DNA of 64,000 nucleotides from Atrichornis clamosus (lineage: Eukaryota > Chordata > Aves > Passeriformes > Menuridae): contig WBMZ01009015.1 of the NCBI GenBank assembly GCA_013400975.1, positions 62,001 through 126,000 on the forward strand. Direction: 5' to 3'. The position numbers were made by a program, and so were the translations under genes. The stretch's first letter is position 1. Every line of letters starts with the position of its first letter. Of the stretch, positions 1-13,370 are shown piece after piece. The notes under the pieces are model-generated. The model searched no databases. It was given only the letters and a program-made list of their open reading frames with translations, and was not told the origin of the DNA.

Positions 1-3000
1 CAGCACACAGGTCATGGAGATCTCAGTTGAAGATGCAGCCAGGTAAAAACCCAACGGTTGTTTGGTGGCAGACTGAGGGGGTGTTCATTCTCCTTGTGTT
101 CAGGCAGCACCCCTCCTCTCTGGCTGAGTTGTCAGCATTGTGTCTACATAGCGTTTAGAGATTTTTAAATTAAAAAAAAATCCAAATAACTCAACCAGTG
201 GAGTTAATTTGCTCTGTAAACCCTGCTGCGAGTGCATCCAGGCAGGCTTTGTGTCAGGTAGTAGTTTGTCTGTGGTAGTTCCCTTGCCCGTGTGTGCATT
301 GATCCTGGAGAGCAGGACAGCTCCTGCTGATGAATGCCCCACCTCTCAGCTGTTCCCTAGGGAAGTGTTTAGCCAGCAGTCCGTGCTGTGCTCCTGGGGT
401 CCATTATGAGTCACCTCGGAGGAGCTGCTCAAGGAGGGACAACCTTCTTGGAGCTTCCTGGGAAGCTCCCAAGGACCAGATCCTGTGCCTGTATGGTTGT
501 TGGTGTGCTGGGAAGTACGAGGAGCCACAAGCAGTGTAAAGGAGGATTGGGGTGAATGTTTGCTCCCCTGGGAGTAAGTCTAGGTTTGCTCTACTTGGGT
601 GTGGTACTGTCCATGTGATAGCAAGCCTGAGAGGCCCTAAATGTCTTCAGTAGGAGTGGAAGGTGCATGGCTCTTTTCTGAACCCAGGCTTTCCAGATTT
701 GCCATTCCAGCCCCTCACTGGGGTTGAGATGTTTCCTTGGGTGTCTCCAGGACCACTTGTAGCAACCAGGAGACTCCGGCTGCAGCCCCCCGTGGGTACC
801 ACAGGCTGGCAGGGAGGGGTATCCCTGCTGATGATCCCTGGGAGACCCTCCCACTGGCCCTAATCAGGACTGTGACATCCAGCCTCACTCTTTTGGTGAC
901 TCCAGGGACTTCTGAGCACTGAGGTGCCATTCCAGCTGCAAGACAGGCCCTGGCCCCTACCCCCATACTGTAAAGCAGCACTGGGAGCTTTGGGAAGTGT
1001 TTTGCTGTTGGGATTTCTCCCATTTATTTGGTTAGGTTGAAGCACAGCAGAGATAACTGGGGAGGGGGAGGGCTGTGGTGCTGCCCCCAGCCTGTGTCTG
1101 TAGGACCCTTTTAAGCCTTGTTTATTGATTTACTTTGAAATGACATCCTCATCTCAAATGAGAGCAATCAGAGGTGGCAGAACTCCAGAGCAGAAGAGTT
1201 TATAACATATTTTCTAGGAATTGCTTGTCATATCTGAAGGGAAAATGGAAGGGTAACATAAACACACACAAAGCCTGGGGATAATGGCTATTACTGTGTG
1301 GAGACAGTGGTATCGGAGCCTGGAGTGATCTGATGAAGTCTGGTAGTGGGAATTTGGGCTAAGCTGTGCTTTGCAGACTGGATTCTTTTTGTAAATGAAA
1401 CTGCATTAAAAAATTCTGGATTGCTGGTGCAGGTAAGCAGGCAGCCTGCAGAGACCAGGCCATCTTGTCCTGACTAACTCGGCACTTCACGGAGCCTGGC
1501 TTTTGGATAACCTCTGCCACTCACGCCGGCACCAGCTCACTGAACTTTGCCTCTGGGGTTTGTGCCACACAGAGATGTTAACGCTTTTCACCCCATCACA
1601 GCACCACATTAGACCTGTATAATATCTTACTTCTATCAGGGATTGTGTGCTTTAAACCTAAAAGTGGTTTGCCTTTGTCATGCACACAGACAGAAACAGA
1701 GTAATGTTTAGACCAGTTACTTAAATGCCTCACCCTCTCTTCTGCACTGACTTGGCCAGGCATTTCCAGGTTGTAAGACTGATTGACTATTAGCCTCAGA
1801 TTAGGCAGCAGCAAAGTTGCTTAAACCTGGTTTAAGTGCCAGAATAGGCTCCTTTAATGCAGCCCTTTTGTTCTTGGACCATTGTCCCAATGGTCTGTTC
1901 CCAGCCCCCCTTCCCCTCGCTCCGCCTGGGGCTTGCCGGACATGCTAAGAGCCTCTCTGCGGCTAGAAATGGATTTTTTTTTCAGGATCTCTTTGTTGTC
2001 TTGAGCTCTTAGGGTGACTGCCTAACACCTGCAACACTCCCACATCCCTCTGTAAATTGCCTGAATCCCTCCCTGACAAATGAGAGGCCCTTGCCAGCGA
2101 CAAGGTAACCTGGCTGTTCCCTGTGTGCTGCCTTCTGCTTCCCAGCCAGCTCCAGGTGAGTGGGTGAGCTCAGGGCCTGGCGTCTGGCCAGCTGGCTCGG
2201 GAACCTGGGGTCAATTGTGGCTTTCAGGATCCCACTGCTCCTGTCCCTGCAATCACAGACGCCAGCTCTGGCTCTTCCAGCGCCTGGTAAGCAGCTGAAT
2301 AATGCTGGGTAGGCTCAGCTTCCCACACAACTCCCTGCCAGCTGCAGCTGTGGGCTTGTCTTTTCCAATCTATGGCTACCACTAGTACACTGAATTCACA
2401 GCTTGCTTTCTCTCTGGGTTTGGTAGTGACAAGTGTACCTCTTGGTGGAGGGGGAGGTTTGTTATTCCCCTCTGCTCACCGAGGACAGGGTTGCCCCTGC
2501 CTTGATGACTCTGAGGCCGTGCATGCCCTGCTTGACAATCCTGAAGTACTTCACCTGCTCCATCCTTGGCCATTTGCCCAGCCCTCCTCTCTTCCTCCTC
2601 TGCATTCCCTCTCGGGGTGACCTTATTTACAAATTTTGCATATTTAATGTCCTGCTGATGACTCACAGAGCAATCACTTTCCTCCTAGCCCATTCTGCAC
2701 TGTCCAAATTAATTCACAGTCTGCTTTCTGACAGCCCTTTCTGGACACCCACCTCCTGCCTTCAGCTCAGGAGTTTTAAATCTCCTCATGCTTGCTCTTC
2801 CCTTCTCCTTTCTTGATGTCTCTTTCTTACCATCCCCTCACCCCCTCCAACCTCTTTGACTTGACCTTTCTCTAAATACCCATATCTGGGCTCTGGTGAA
2901 AACTGGATGGTTCTGCCCAAAGGTTATCTCTAGAATCCAACTTGTCCTCCCTGTGCACCCAGCTGAAATCCCTTTGGAATGGCCAGGTTTTTGAAGCAAT

Positions 3001-4834
3001 CAGATTTCTGCCACACTTATCAGTTCTGTGCAGAGTACCACACACCTTATCATCAGGCTTTTCCTGGGAGCCTCTGGCAGTGCAGTGTTAAAGGGTCGTG
3101 CGAGCGACTCTCACCCATCCTGTCAGCATCTCCCTCACACTCCCTGGGAAGTGCCTGTGCCTTCTGCAGGCGGCCTGTCCTCCTGGCCCTGCTCCATCCA
3201 ACCATCAGCTGAATTTTCCACTGCAGAGACACTGAGCTGTCCTGCCAGCCATGCCAGTTCCCACATGCCACCGCATGTTCCTCCCAGCTCACTCCCTCTG
3301 CAGTGGAGTGCAACCTGTGAGCGCTAACAAAGCCTTTTTTCCTTCTTCCAGATCCCTCCTAAAACCTACTGGGCAACACTGCCTGCCCACTGCAACTGCC
3401 TTCATGTGTCTGCCTTCATGTTTGTGCTCCTTTGCCTGTGTTTACTCTCCTTGTGTCCCCTAAGGATGTCCTTGGGATGTGGGCACACATCTGAGTGTGG
3501 GACTGTCCCTCTGTGCTATCCCCGTGCTCAGCAAGATGAGACCGTTACACAGCCCATGATGAGAAGGAAGGTGCAATCACTGGAAGCCTAAATGATTAAG
3601 TCTGGTCACTTTGGTTTCTGGGAGCAGCGAACACCATGCTGGTTTCAGGGCTTGCAAATCTCCTGATTCCCAGGCCCATTGTCATCGTGTTGCCTCTGTC
3701 AAACACAGCGACTCTGGCTCTCCTCCCACAGATTATCCGGGCATGCAAATGACCTCAGACAGATACACTGTCATTTTCTCATGCTGTGATTTTCCTTACA
3801 CCCCCCTGCGGTACATGACAATAAAATTACCCCTCTCACTCCTTTCCCACAGACAATCTTGCAGTGTGTCAGTCAGCATCACGTGAGCAGTCCTGCATCC
3901 ATTGCTCCTGGGACCCAGGGGGTGATTTGGGAAGGATCTGCTGGGCTGTCACTCACCTCTGTTTGCCTTCAGGAGAAGGATTCTGGGTTCCATGCTGTTT
4001 CCTCTTGTGCCTGCATGGCTCTTTGATCACAATTTGAGTCTCAGACCTTCAGAATCACAGCTGCCCAGGAAGGTTTGCCCGTAATCCTGCTGACATGTTG
4101 TTCCCTGGCAAGCTCTGGACTTCACTTGCTCCCGCCTTGGGATTAACTGCTATTTCTGATGATTCTGCTGTTGCCACAGATGTCCTGTTTCTTACCTGGA
4201 TTTAAGAGCTGTTTGGGTCTAAAGTACTCCTGACCTTCTCTGTTGCTGTCATCCGACCATCCACATTTTCACTTTCAGATTTCAATATTGAATCCATTTC
4301 TCTCTCTTGTTTTTGTCCCCACTGACCCTTTTGCACAACATGCAACCAGAACTGCACAAGGAATTTGTGTGGAGAGCCTGCACAGGCCTCCAGCACTCAC
4401 CAGCACTTGTCAACAATGTTCCTTTCTGGAAAACACAAGCAATAGAGCTCTGGCGTGCCTGCAGGGTCTGTGTCAGATAAACCCGTGTGTTTTCTCATCT
4501 TCCTCCCCAAAAGACTTCAGACATACACTGAAGGTTACGCTCCTGGAGCTGAGTTTGAGCTGGTCAAGCCAGGATGTAATCAGATGTTTCCCTTCTTCCC
4601 ACTTACTGCACAAGGTGTGCTTCCAGGAGCAGGATATCAGGGTCTGCTGCCAACGGCCGTGTTGTTCTTCCCAGGGCAGACCTAATGGTGAGATAGCCTG
4701 TGCCAGGGGGTGTGGAACTGCTCTGGGAATCCTTGTCTGTAGGAAAACCATGTGTCCTGCAAGTGATGGGGATTGCGAGTGGTTACTGAGTGTTACTGAG
4801 CACTTCAGGGTGTTTTAAGGATATGAGCAGTAAC
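1..4834. other. Unique non-coding sequence, no gene recognised
   Basis: No interspersed repeat or protein domain is recognised here. An AT-richer patch lies at about 1110-1260, and another at about 2630-2730 contains TAAT-type cores. From about 2440 to 3460 the plus strand is strongly biased to C and T. The largest open frame (4243-4818, plus, 191 codons) is cysteine- and serine-rich, shows no domain, and overlaps open frames on the other strand, so I read it as chance. A small exon-like segment at 1377-1432 is listed separately. Confidence 0.5.
1377..1432 (+). other. Exon-like segment between splice signals (very tentative)
   Basis: A TTTGCAG acceptor-like site ends at 1376 and a good donor, CAG followed by GTAAGC, begins at 1433. 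The 56 bases between them are open in only one frame (two leading bases, then 18 codons reading WILFVNETALKNSGLLVQ); the other two frames contain stops. The pyrimidine tract before the acceptor is weak. Segments this short between splice-like sites are common by chance in 64 kb, and I do not recognise the peptide. Confidence 0.1.
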
Positions 4835-5371
4835 AATCACAGAATCCCAGCCTGGTTTGGGCTGGAAGGGACCTTAAAGTTCATCCAGTTCCACCTCCTG
4901 CCATTGGCAGCAACACCTTCCACTATCCCAGGTTGCTCCAAGTCCCGTCCAACCTGGCCTTGAACAGGGATGAGGCAGCTCCAGCTTCTCTGGGCAGCCT
5001 TTGCCAGGGCCTTCCCAGTATCCCATCTAACCCTGCTCTCTGGCAGTGGGAATCCATTCCCCTTGTCCTGTCCCTCCATCCCTTATCCCAAGTCTGTCTC
5101 CAATTCTCCTGGAGCCCTTTGAGGCACTGGAAGGGGCTCTGAGGTCCCCCTGAAGCCTTTTCTTCTCCAGGTGAACACCCCCAGCTCTCCCAGCCTGGCT
5201 CCAGAGCAGAGGGGCTCCAGCCCTTGGAGCACCTCTGTGGCCTCCTCTGGACTTGCTCCAGCAGCTCCACATCCTTCCTGTGCTGGGACCCCAAGGCTGG
5301 AGGCAGCTCTGCAGGTAGGGTCTCACCTGAGCAGGGCAGAGGGGCAGAATCCCCTCCCTTGACCTGCTGGT
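4835..5371 (-). mobile_element. CR1 LINE, 3' part, 5'-truncated (about 537 bp)
   Basis: On the plus strand this reads as the reverse complement of an avian CR1 tail. It starts with the hallmark AATCACAGAATCCCAG, then TTTGGGCTGGAAGGGACCTT, then the 'GGTTGCTCCAAG ... CAACCTGGCCTTGAACA' and 'CTTCTCTGGGCAGCCT' blocks. It continues into the upstream part that mentions 'AATTCTCCTGGAGCCC' and 'CAGAGCAGAGGGGCTC'. The 3' end of the element is therefore at the low coordinate. It is the longest recent CR1 copy in the window, yet it lies almost entirely in the 3' part of the element and carries no intact reverse-transcriptase frame. The open frames of 99 to 150 codons on the minus strand here are repeat sequence and not host genes. 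Confidence 0.93.
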
Positions 5372-8111
5372 GCAAAAATCCTCTGTGCAGAGGCCATATC
5401 TAGGTCAGGTAACTTCTTACAGGCCTAAAAGGTCTGAGCATCCAAGGATCCTGAGGGGAGTGCAGCTGAGGAGGACAGATTAACCAGAGCACAGGGGAGG
5501 AGTGTCCAGCTGTGGAAAAGGCTCCCTGAGCACAGGGCACAGCTCTCCTTGCACTACCTGCCCCAGAAAAGGGATTGTGCAGGTGAGTTTTCCCACCTGG
5601 GTGTACAGAGCCCATGTGAATATTGGAGCTCGGAGTTCCACTCCCTTCCCACATATCCTGTGTCTGGCAGAGCAGGAGAAGCACTGAGGGAGAAGTACAC
5701 CAAGCTTGCCCTGAGAGCAGGGACTAAACCAGACTGCAGTAAGAAGTTACTTCCATTTTTTGTAATATTTTTCTAATTTGATAATATCAGGAGTGACCTC
5801 CTGGTCAGATGTTTCAGGAAATTTAATGACCAACTGTAAGAAAGAACCTTGGCTTCACCTTCCATCTTCCAGGCTTGCAGAAGCTGCCAGCTCATCGCTG
5901 GCATGTGTGCAGCAGCACTGATGTTTCCTGGGGGTTAGCAAGGTAAAGTTTTCCTAGGTCCTTTTCTTGCCTGAATTCTGGGCAAACAGGGTTTGCAAAT
6001 CCTTGTTTGTACAGCCAGAAAATGTCATTATTCCCTCCAATTATAATCCCAAACTGAAAAATTAATTGAGGCAGGTATTAAATTAAGCAGGTTTTGCTTG
6101 AGTAAATATTTACCATTTTGGAGCCTAATCTATTCACTTAATAATCTAACCCAATTTTTTTAATTTTTGGTTTGCAAAAAAATAATAATGTGTGTTCCAT
6201 TAGGAGCTGCTGCTGGCTTAAGAGGATTTTACTCCCATTTTATGGTTTGGATCAAAGAAAATTTATTCTTGCAATAGATTTAATGATTCTCAGCTAACGT
6301 TGTCTTTCCAGCTGCAGTTGGACTGTAATAAAAAAACCTTTGGCTTTTGTTAGACTTGCACATTCTTGGCTGCCAATAATGATTAATCTTTCCCCCTACA
6401 AGATCATCTTATTACTTGGGTTTGACTTAGGAGCTGCCATTCCCTCTGGAGCTTGGTAAGGGCTTTCTCCTGGAGCAGCGCAGGTGTGACCTCAGTGCCT
6501 CCCTTTGCAGGCTGTCTTAGCCCCCTAATTGCTGCTCTGTGGCACTCCTCCACACAGCAGAGCTATTTCAGGGATGACAGAGAATTAATTGCAGGAATTC
6601 CTGAAGACTTCCATGCATGGAAGTGCCGTGGTGTCCCAGCGGGGAGGATTGTCTAGACAGAGGTGAGGAGATGCAGGGATGGAGGGCAGCTCCCACTCCT
6701 CCCTGACCTTGGGCAAGTGTGGGGGGCACAGATCCTCACCCCAAACCAGGCTCCTGCCACCTCCCAGCTCTGCTTTTCCCCTTTCCCACAGGTCTCGTGG
6801 GCACAGATGGTATCCCAGCCATCCTCTAAATCAAGAGGGAGGGATGGGAGTACCCCAGGAAGGCACAGGAGGAGGCTGAGAGTGTAGGGCTGCTCTGGGC
6901 AGATGCCTGCCTCAGCATTCCAGTGAGTGATTTTGAGACATTTCCAACATACAGGGCTGGGGCTTCACACTGAGAAAATGTGTGGTTTAATTCCTGGCCA
7001 TTTTGGCTGTGTTTTAATGGTTTGTAGTAGTAAAACCCCTGGGAACAAGAAGGGAAGAGGTGTTCCCTTTGCCATTAGCAGGACACATGTGCTGGCCAGC
7101 CTGTCACACCAGGCATGAGGGAATTCATCAGTAGATTAATTTGCTGTGATGTCCCTCTGTCTTTGCCTGTGAGATTTTTGGGCAAGATGCTCACACTGGA
7201 GGTGTTGCATGAAGGACTCTCTTACCCCTAGCTGTGCTCTAAAGGGTGGCTGGTTGTGTGAAGACAAGTGAGCCACAGAACCAGCCATTAAAACTGAAGT
7301 GGGAAATGCTGCTCACCCACCAAAAAATCCTGGCACCTATTCCAAACTGTGCCTACCCACCTCCAGAGTGGGTCTCTCAAGGCTTAGGGAGCACTCAGAT
7401 GGCCCTGTGGGCCAATGCTCCTCTGCAAGGACTGGAATCTAAAGGTGCTTTGTCACTGGGCCTGAGCCATGTGGGGCAAGCAAAAATATCTGCAAAATTC
7501 AGGTCAAACTCAGCAAGTCGTTTTGAGCCAAGGAATCGCTCATGTGGGATTACAGCTTCAGTCCTTTCTGACTTTAAAACAAAATTACTCAAGTTTTCAT
7601 TTTGATGAACCATTTCATTCAGAAATATAGCTGGCTGACATTTTTGTAACTGCACAAAAGCTTCTGAAACCAAAACCAAACAAATGTTCTTTAGGGTTGG
7701 CTCTGGAAAATGTTTTTGGATTTGAGTATTTTTACTTCAGCAAAGGAATTTGATGGTCTTTTGTTATGACTTGGCTTGACAAAGTTTGAGTATTTTTTCC
7801 CTGTTCTTTTCTTTCAGCTCAGTCTTTGAGAGGTCCTGCAGATGCCTTTGACATTCCTGCTGGCTGAGATGTTTGGATCTGCTGGGAGACCCCTCCATGC
7901 TCTTCCTGGTCAGGAAAGGGACACAGCTGGGCCCTGGAATGGAGGGTGGAGGGTGAAGGCGCTGAGAGTGGAGTTGTTCTGTGGTTGAGAGTAAATGTGG
8001 AAGAACATCCCTTACCCCCTGCTGATGGAGCACTCGGTGTCCCTGCCTGCCCTTCCACACCAGATGGGTGAGTGGATTCCTTTATTTAAAAAATCCCTGT
8101 ACCTGTATTCG
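5372..8111. other. Unique sequence between two CR1 copies
   Basis: No gene is recognised. The left and right parts have ordinary composition. The middle (about 6040-6430) is strikingly AT-rich and is listed separately. The open frames are short, the longest being 119 codons at 7246-7605 on the plus strand with no known domain. Confidence 0.5.
6040..6430. promoter_or_regulatory. AT-rich block with many TAAT cores, candidate conserved non-coding element
   Basis: This block differs sharply from its flanks. It has repeated homeodomain-type cores such as AAAAATTAATTGAGG, TTAATAATC, AATAATGATTAATC and TAATGATTC within about 390 bp, and long T and A runs. It lacks simple-repeat periodicity and any repeat family I recognise. 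Blocks of this kind in otherwise GC-balanced bird DNA are often conserved regulatory elements, but conservation cannot be judged from one sequence. Confidence 0.3.
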
Positions 8112-8281
8112 TAGAATCACAGACTGGTTTGGCTCGGAAGGCACCTTAAAACTCAGCTCATTCCACCCCCTGCCATGGGCAGGGATGTCTCCCACTATCC
8201 CAGGCTGCTCCAAGCCCCACGCAACCTGGCCTTGGACACTGCCAGGGATGGGGCAGTCACAGTTTCTCTGGGCAGCCTGAG
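8112..8281 (-). mobile_element. CR1 LINE 3' fragment (about 170 bp)
   Basis: Reverse-complement CR1 tail: AGAATCACAGACTGGTTTGG, then GGAAGGCACCTTAAA, the 'CCCCCTGCCATGGGCAGGGA' block, and 'CAACCTGGCCTTGGACACT' through 'TTTCTCTGGGCAGCCTGA'. The 3' end is at the low coordinate and the copy is 5'-truncated after the 'GGGCAGCCT' block. Confidence 0.93.
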
Positions 8282-11200
8282 TTAGCCCACTTTCTTTTTG
8301 TTTTTCTGATCATTGTACATGTATTCCTTTACACCCACCAGGTCAGGGTTTGCCATATCATGGGTAGGGAGGATGTTTTCCCTGTCCTTGCTGTTCCAAC
8401 TGGCTGCCCATCCCCACGTACCCTTCTGTGACTATTTCTGGGCTCAGAGCACTTATCACCTGCCTTGAGCAGAGGCTGTGTTTTCTCACGTTCTGCTCAG
8501 CTATTCAAGTAGCAAAACCAACCTTCCAATGTGAAGGGGACTGATCCAGGGTGTGTTTTAGGTTTAACCCTTCCGTGTCTTCCCTCAAAGCCTTTCCTGC
8601 TCCTTGTCAGCCCCCAGGGCTCGGGCAGTCACGCTGTGTCACCGGCCCACATTGTCCTGGTCAGCTGGGTCACGGGTGTTCCAGCTATGCCCTGGGCACA
8701 GGCACTTCAAAGAGCTCTCCATGGACGGGAAACAGGGAGATTAGAGGCACACTGAGGCTTTTATTTTATGCCAGTGCCTCACTGGGATTCCTGAGGCCCC
8801 ATGTTTAACCATGGATATGATATAGCAGGAGGCACCACACAGCACACCTCTGAGGGATGAGAGTCACAAGGCTCTTTACACAGTCTGAGAGCCACGGGGC
8901 TCCAGGGGAGCTCCAGGGCTGGCTCCTTCAGGATGCTCCCTCTGGCAGCAGGGATCAGCTCAGCCTCACCTCTCCAGGCACTGTGTGGAGCCTGAGGTTG
9001 GCTGTCCCTTGTCACCTTGCACCCCAGGGACAAGCCAGTTCCCTCGGAGTGTGCTCTAGGGGCAGTGCTGAGGTAGCCAGAGGTCCTGGCAGGCTGGGAG
9101 AGTGGGTGGTGCTGGGGTTTTGCTGCCTCTTCCTTTCTCTCCTGCCTTTGCACCCTTTCCAGATGTGTGTCAGCTCCACTCCCTCCCACAGGAGTGCAGC
9201 AAACAGGAGTGGAGTTCTGCCCACTGGGAAGAACACGCTCCAGCTGCTGTTCCTCCATGCTTTCCCCCCAGCAATGTAAACAGTTTACAGGGGACTCTAA
9301 ACAGCAGATTTGTTTAGGATATTGTCTGCATTCCCACCTCTGTGTTTCCTTATTCAGCAGCACAGGGAGTGCTGACCTGCCAGCTGTAGGGCTGGGGCTT
9401 GCCTTTTCAGAGGGGACCTTGGTGACAACCTGGAGGAAGGAGTTGTGTGACCTCCTGCATTTCCTGTGACTCCTGTGCATTGAGGGATCATACACAAACA
9501 GCGTGGCTGCATGGAAATGTTCCTGCATCCAGCAGAGAGGGAATCTGGCATGGGATGCCCTTTGCAGGACATGGTGGTATGGGAGAGCAGAGTGTACAAG
9601 AGTACTGGGAGAGATCAGAAACCTTCAAAGTCAGGAGCTTCATCCCAGAAAAGCACTGCCTGTTAGAAGAGCCTCAGAAAGTCATTGACTCCCTGGGAAA
9701 GCTGTTTGTCCACCGTGGGTAAGGAGGCTGTTAAGTCAACTCTGTGGGAGTAACATCTGAGGGTGTCTGTGCTCCCCTCAGGGCTCTTCACGCTGGAGTC
9801 CAGCCTGTGCTCAGCTTCCCTCAGCCCTTGGAAAGGAGCAGAGGAGGGAGAGGGCGATTTCCACCTGAGCTTCTGCACCTGCCACAGCGGCTCTGTCAAA
9901 CTTAAGCTCTACTTCCTTCCCAGAAAACCATTAAACCTCAGGTGCACACGCTGCAGGCAGGAGCAGTCACAGGAGGGGATGAGGGGAGCTTGAAGTAGGG
10001 GTTGAAATGTCAAAATGGGGGTCAGGGATGGGGGAGCAGCAAACAAAGGTATAGAAACACTCAGGGGATGTTCCTCAAGCTCCACATGTTTAGTACAGCT
10101 GTGGGTGAGTTCAGCCTCTCCTCTGCTGGTGAAACCACCCACCCTATAGAGGAGGCAGCAAAGCCCAGATGTTTCAATACACTTATTGTCTGTTGGGTTT
10201 TAAAATTTTGTCTTGTATTTAAACCTGAGCAGCTTAAATCTGTGGCAGGCCCTCGAGCCACTGCCTCTGCACTCCATGGACAGGAGGGATAACCTGCAGG
10301 CCGGGCAGTCAGGAGCTGACAGCAGATTGTTTGGCTCTTTGTTTGCCCCCGTTACCTGCCAACCACAAGTTTGAGGCTTGAATTTAAACATCCTGGATAG
10401 AAAGGACAAGATCTCCAAATGACAGCTCCAGTTTGTTGCCAGGGAGGTCTTGCATCCATCCAGGAGACACAAACATCTCCACAAAGCCAAACACAGGGAG
10501 AAGCAATCTGACCTCATTTTCCACAGCACTGGCTTCCCAAGTATGTGGCTGCTGGATGCAGTTCTGAGATGGTCTCCACCTCCTCTGATCCTGTGACCAT
10601 GTGAGGGGCTGGTGGCCTGCCCTGGCTGTGTGCATGTGGGCACATGATTAGAATGAAAAGGCTGGCAAGTTCCTCCTGCTTCCCTCAGAGGCATGGATGT
10701 ATGGCACAGACCCATCCTGGCCCAGGAACAGTCGTGAGGGCTTAATTCTGGATGGTTCAGGATGCTCTAAATACCATCTAAAAACCCTGTTTGCCTTTGG
10801 GGAATGTGGATAGTTGAGTGTTGTCCAGCAGAATCCTGTTGATTTTCTGGTGAGCTTTAACTGTAAATATTTGGACAAAAAATTATCTTGTGTTAACCTT
10901 AGAGAAATTTAATCTCTGTGTACATAGTGAAATCTGGCTTGAGTCACAAGTGGAATTGAGTGGTAGTTTCAGGTGATTCCCCAGTGGATGTTCATCCACA
11001 TTGGCACAGAAACCAGCGTGTTGTCCATCACGGATGGCAGCTTGTTCCACAGAAAGGGCTGAAAGGACAGCTGGAATTGCTGGACAGGATGGAGGTGCGT
11101 TGGCCAAGTTTGAGATGGTCCTGAACAGGAATGCAGGAGAGCTCCAGGTCATGTGGGATGACTGGGGTGGCAGGTGGAAGGCTCAGGGCTGTCAGGAATG

Positions 11201-13370
11201 TGGCTAGTCCCCAGGTCTTTGTATTTCCTTGCAAGGCCTGGAGTTTGCCTGCCTTGGGACCAGTTTTACTGTAGATCCCAGAGCTCAAGCAGATTTTCAG
11301 CTCTGCTTTAGAGAAAATTCCCCTCTGCTCAGCTCAGCTCACTGACCTGCATTGCTCCCTCTTGGGAGGTTGATGGATGATGCAGGAAGGGCTCAGTTCC
11401 CTCCTTTCTTCTCTTGGACACTCACCTTGGTCATGGTAAAGAGGAGGCAGAAAGCTCCCTGGGAACCTCTGCCTTCCCTTCACCTCTTGTCTGCCTAATT
11501 CATCCCTGGAATTCTGCTACAGCCTGAGATAGGGATGCCAGACTCCCAGAGGGCAGAGCTGAGTCCCAGGGAAGGAAGAAGAGTACAAAGGAGAGGTTGA
11601 GCAGATGTGTGGGTGGAGTGAGACAGCAGCAATACCAAAGCAAAAGTGGGAAAAGTGGGAAGGACTGTCTGTCCATGGGGAGCTGGTGGCTATGAGGAGA
11701 GAGCTCCCACAGACCATGCTGGACTTGCACCAGGAGCAGGGCACTGGCAGTGTCTCAAACATTGATGTTCCAGCTGAGGAGGAGCTGACAGCTGCCCCTG
11801 TAGTCCTCAGGTGCCTTGAAATCCCACCTTCCTTGGCAGTCAGTTAGATCCTTTGAGTGGAAACATCTCAGCATTCTCCCCAGCTGCCCCCTCCTCAAGA
11901 CACCCACGCAGGCAGGTCTGTTCCTTTTGTACACAGTCTGAAGGGAGTGCTGAGCAGGGCTGAGCTGTGTCTGGGATCCCATTGGGAAGGGAGATATTCC
12001 TGCATAGTCCAGCTCAGCTCCATTCCCTGTCTCAGGCCTTGGCTTGGGTGTAGCTCTCCATGAGAGGGCTTGTCTGTGCAGGCAGGAGCTCTGGCAGGCG
12101 TTGGCAATTCCCTTTTAGGTGTGACCTTTTGCTGGATATTAAAGCCTTGCTGTGGCTCAGTGAGATGAACACTGCAGCAAACACAATTCCTCAAGAAGAA
12201 ATATCTCTCCAGAGGGTATTTCCAGCCTCATTTGAGGGTTGTTGTATTTTTTTTTCCTTTCCCGTTGAATCATTTATTCCTGGTGTCAGGAAGGTGCAGA
12301 ATGACTTTCCCCACTGGCTTTCAGAGTTTCATTGATTCTTCAACTCCCACTCCTGCAAATCTGCTGGAACAGCAGCCCTTTCCCTCTCCAATTCTCCTAG
12401 GAGAGGAGTGGGGAAGGGAGGGTCTCAGGACTGAGGGAGCTCTTCAGGCAACCCATTCACAATCTGGGGGAGATGCCATCATATTTTAAGCTCCATAATC
12501 CAGAGGCAGTGTAGGTTCATTTGTAGGTTTTTTGCCTTAAAAGCCTTCTCAACACCCTGCTGTCTGCATGGGGAAGGGAGCAGGACACATTTCACTGAGC
12601 TTGTAAAGGGCACTGCAGACTTTTGGCCTTTCCTACTTTGTGCTTCACTGATGCAGCTGAACTCTGCTCAGGATGGGTTTGGACCTGGTCCCTTCGGCAG
12701 AGGAAGGTAGTGTGCTCCCAAAATATGCACAAAATTTTTGTGAACAAATCCAATCAGTGCTGGCTGCCAGGCAGCAGTGACTGAGGCCAGGTGTGTCCCT
12801 GTCAGCATCAACCCCTTTGCAGTGCCGGGTCTGAGTTCACGCCTCCTGCTCTCCAGTGCAGCTCCCTTCTCTGCGCTCCTGGGAGACAGGGAGAGGCTGT
12901 TCTTCCCGTTGGGAACGCGGAGATGGGAGGGCAGGAGGGAAGGGAGTGAGACCTGGAGAAAAGAGGGTCCCAGAAACCAACCCAGGAGGTGCCAGCACAT
13001 CACTGGGATTCTGTGTGCAGGCGGGAGCAGCCGGAGCCTCGGCTACCGGGCACTGTGGTGTGGAGCTGAGGGAGCCAAGTGGGTGTGAAGTGCAGGGTCC
13101 TGCTTGACCCCTCTCCAGAAGAGGAGCAAATAGAGCAGGACTGCTGCCACATGGAGCCCGGCCTTTCTTCAGGGCTGAATGGAGCCCTGTGTCCAGCAAA
13201 GTTTGTCACCAGGCACTCCCTGCCAAGCCCCAGAGCTTTGATTTAAGGAGTCTGAACCAAGCCCATTAGCACTTACACGATTCCCCTGCCAAGCAGTTGT
13301 AAATGTTTCTATTTGTTCTGCACTTGGCCTGGTTCCTCCTGTTTATTATCCTAAATGTGCCCAGGACGTG

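Noticed and set aside
4923..5375. 150-codon minus-strand open frame
   Set aside because: Lies inside a CR1 3' region; it is repeat-derived.
8779..9528. 249-codon minus-strand open frame
   Set aside because: No domain, no splice or promoter context, overlapped by plus-strand frames of 140 and 100 codons.
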